Positions 6,490 to 6,565 of a stretch of DNA of 6,565 nucleotides are shown piece by piece. Each line of letters starts with the position of its first letter. The first letter of the stretch is position 1. The position numbers and the translations under genes were made by a program. Source of the DNA: Alphaproteobacteria bacterium (GTDB taxonomy: Bacteria > Pseudomonadota > Alphaproteobacteria > Puniceispirillales > Puniceispirillaceae). The DNA lies in the NCBI GenBank assembly GCA_011524805.1, contig WTJO01000110.1, positions 1 to 6,565 on the forward strand. Reading direction: 5' to 3'. The notes below the pieces were generated by a model, which worked only from the letters and a program-made list of their open reading frames with translations, did not search any database and was not told where the DNA came from.

Positions 6490-6503
6490 TTTGCTTTATG
6501 CAT

Positions 6504-6565
6504 CTACAATCCCAGCAAGCCCTTTGTCTGCAAGAGAGTGGCCTCGGTGTGTAACTCAACTGTTT
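6504..6565 (-). CDS. Possible 3' end of a convergent gene running off the right edge
   Basis: On the minus strand a frame is open from the window edge and ends at a TAG at 6504-6506, giving 19 visible residues (TVELHTEATLLQTKGLLGL). It would converge on the BKACE gene with a 14-bp gap. The residues look protein-like but are too few to name a family. One other minus-strand frame is also open over this stretch, so this could be chance. Confidence 0.22.
   Translation of the reverse strand, partial: TVELHTEATLLQTKGLLGL

Overview
The window carries a complete family-5 (Dpp/Opp-type) ABC importer operon, followed by one gene for a beta-keto acid cleavage enzyme (BKACE, the old DUF849 family). All six recognisable genes lie on the plus strand. 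The Sec-type signal peptide on the binding protein, the five-gene importer architecture and the moderate, slightly AT-rich base composition fit a Gram-negative proteobacterium. A marine alphaproteobacterium (for example a SAR116-like lineage) is my guess. It rests on general gene style, because the window holds no rRNA or marker gene.

Layout: positions 1-202 are an AT-rich leader with no convincing gene. It contains a 15-bp perfect inverted repeat (95-109 / 165-179) that can extend into a long imperfect hairpin, then a strong Shine-Dalgarno. Next come a periplasmic solute-binding protein (203-1750), an intergenic GC-rich hairpin with a short T-run (about 1756-1795), permease B (1802-2785), permease C (2789-3694), ATPase D (3691-4668) and ATPase F (4665-5486). 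The four membrane and ATPase genes are tightly packed: 3-bp gap, 4-bp overlap, 4-bp overlap. A 115-bp gap (5487-5601) with two inverted repeats and two short direct repeats separates the operon from the BKACE gene (5602-6489). The last 76 bases hold no complete gene. A minus-strand reading frame enters from the right edge and stops at 6504, possibly the 3' end of a convergent gene.

How the genes work together: the binding protein captures a solute in the periplasm, the two permeases form the channel, and the two ATPases drive uptake. The BKACE would condense a beta-keto acid with acetyl-CoA to give acetoacetate and a new acyl-CoA. The plausible reading is uptake of a small compound (peptide-like, amino acid-derived or carnitine-like) whose breakdown passes through a beta-keto acid. 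That link is inference from adjacency, and neither the transported solute nor the BKACE substrate can be read from sequence alone.

I did not find an evidently new multi-gene system. The most unusual material is non-coding: the long inverted repeat in front of the binding-protein gene, the hairpin between binding protein and permease that also covers the only Shine-Dalgarno-like sequence of the permease, and the repeat-rich gap before the BKACE gene.
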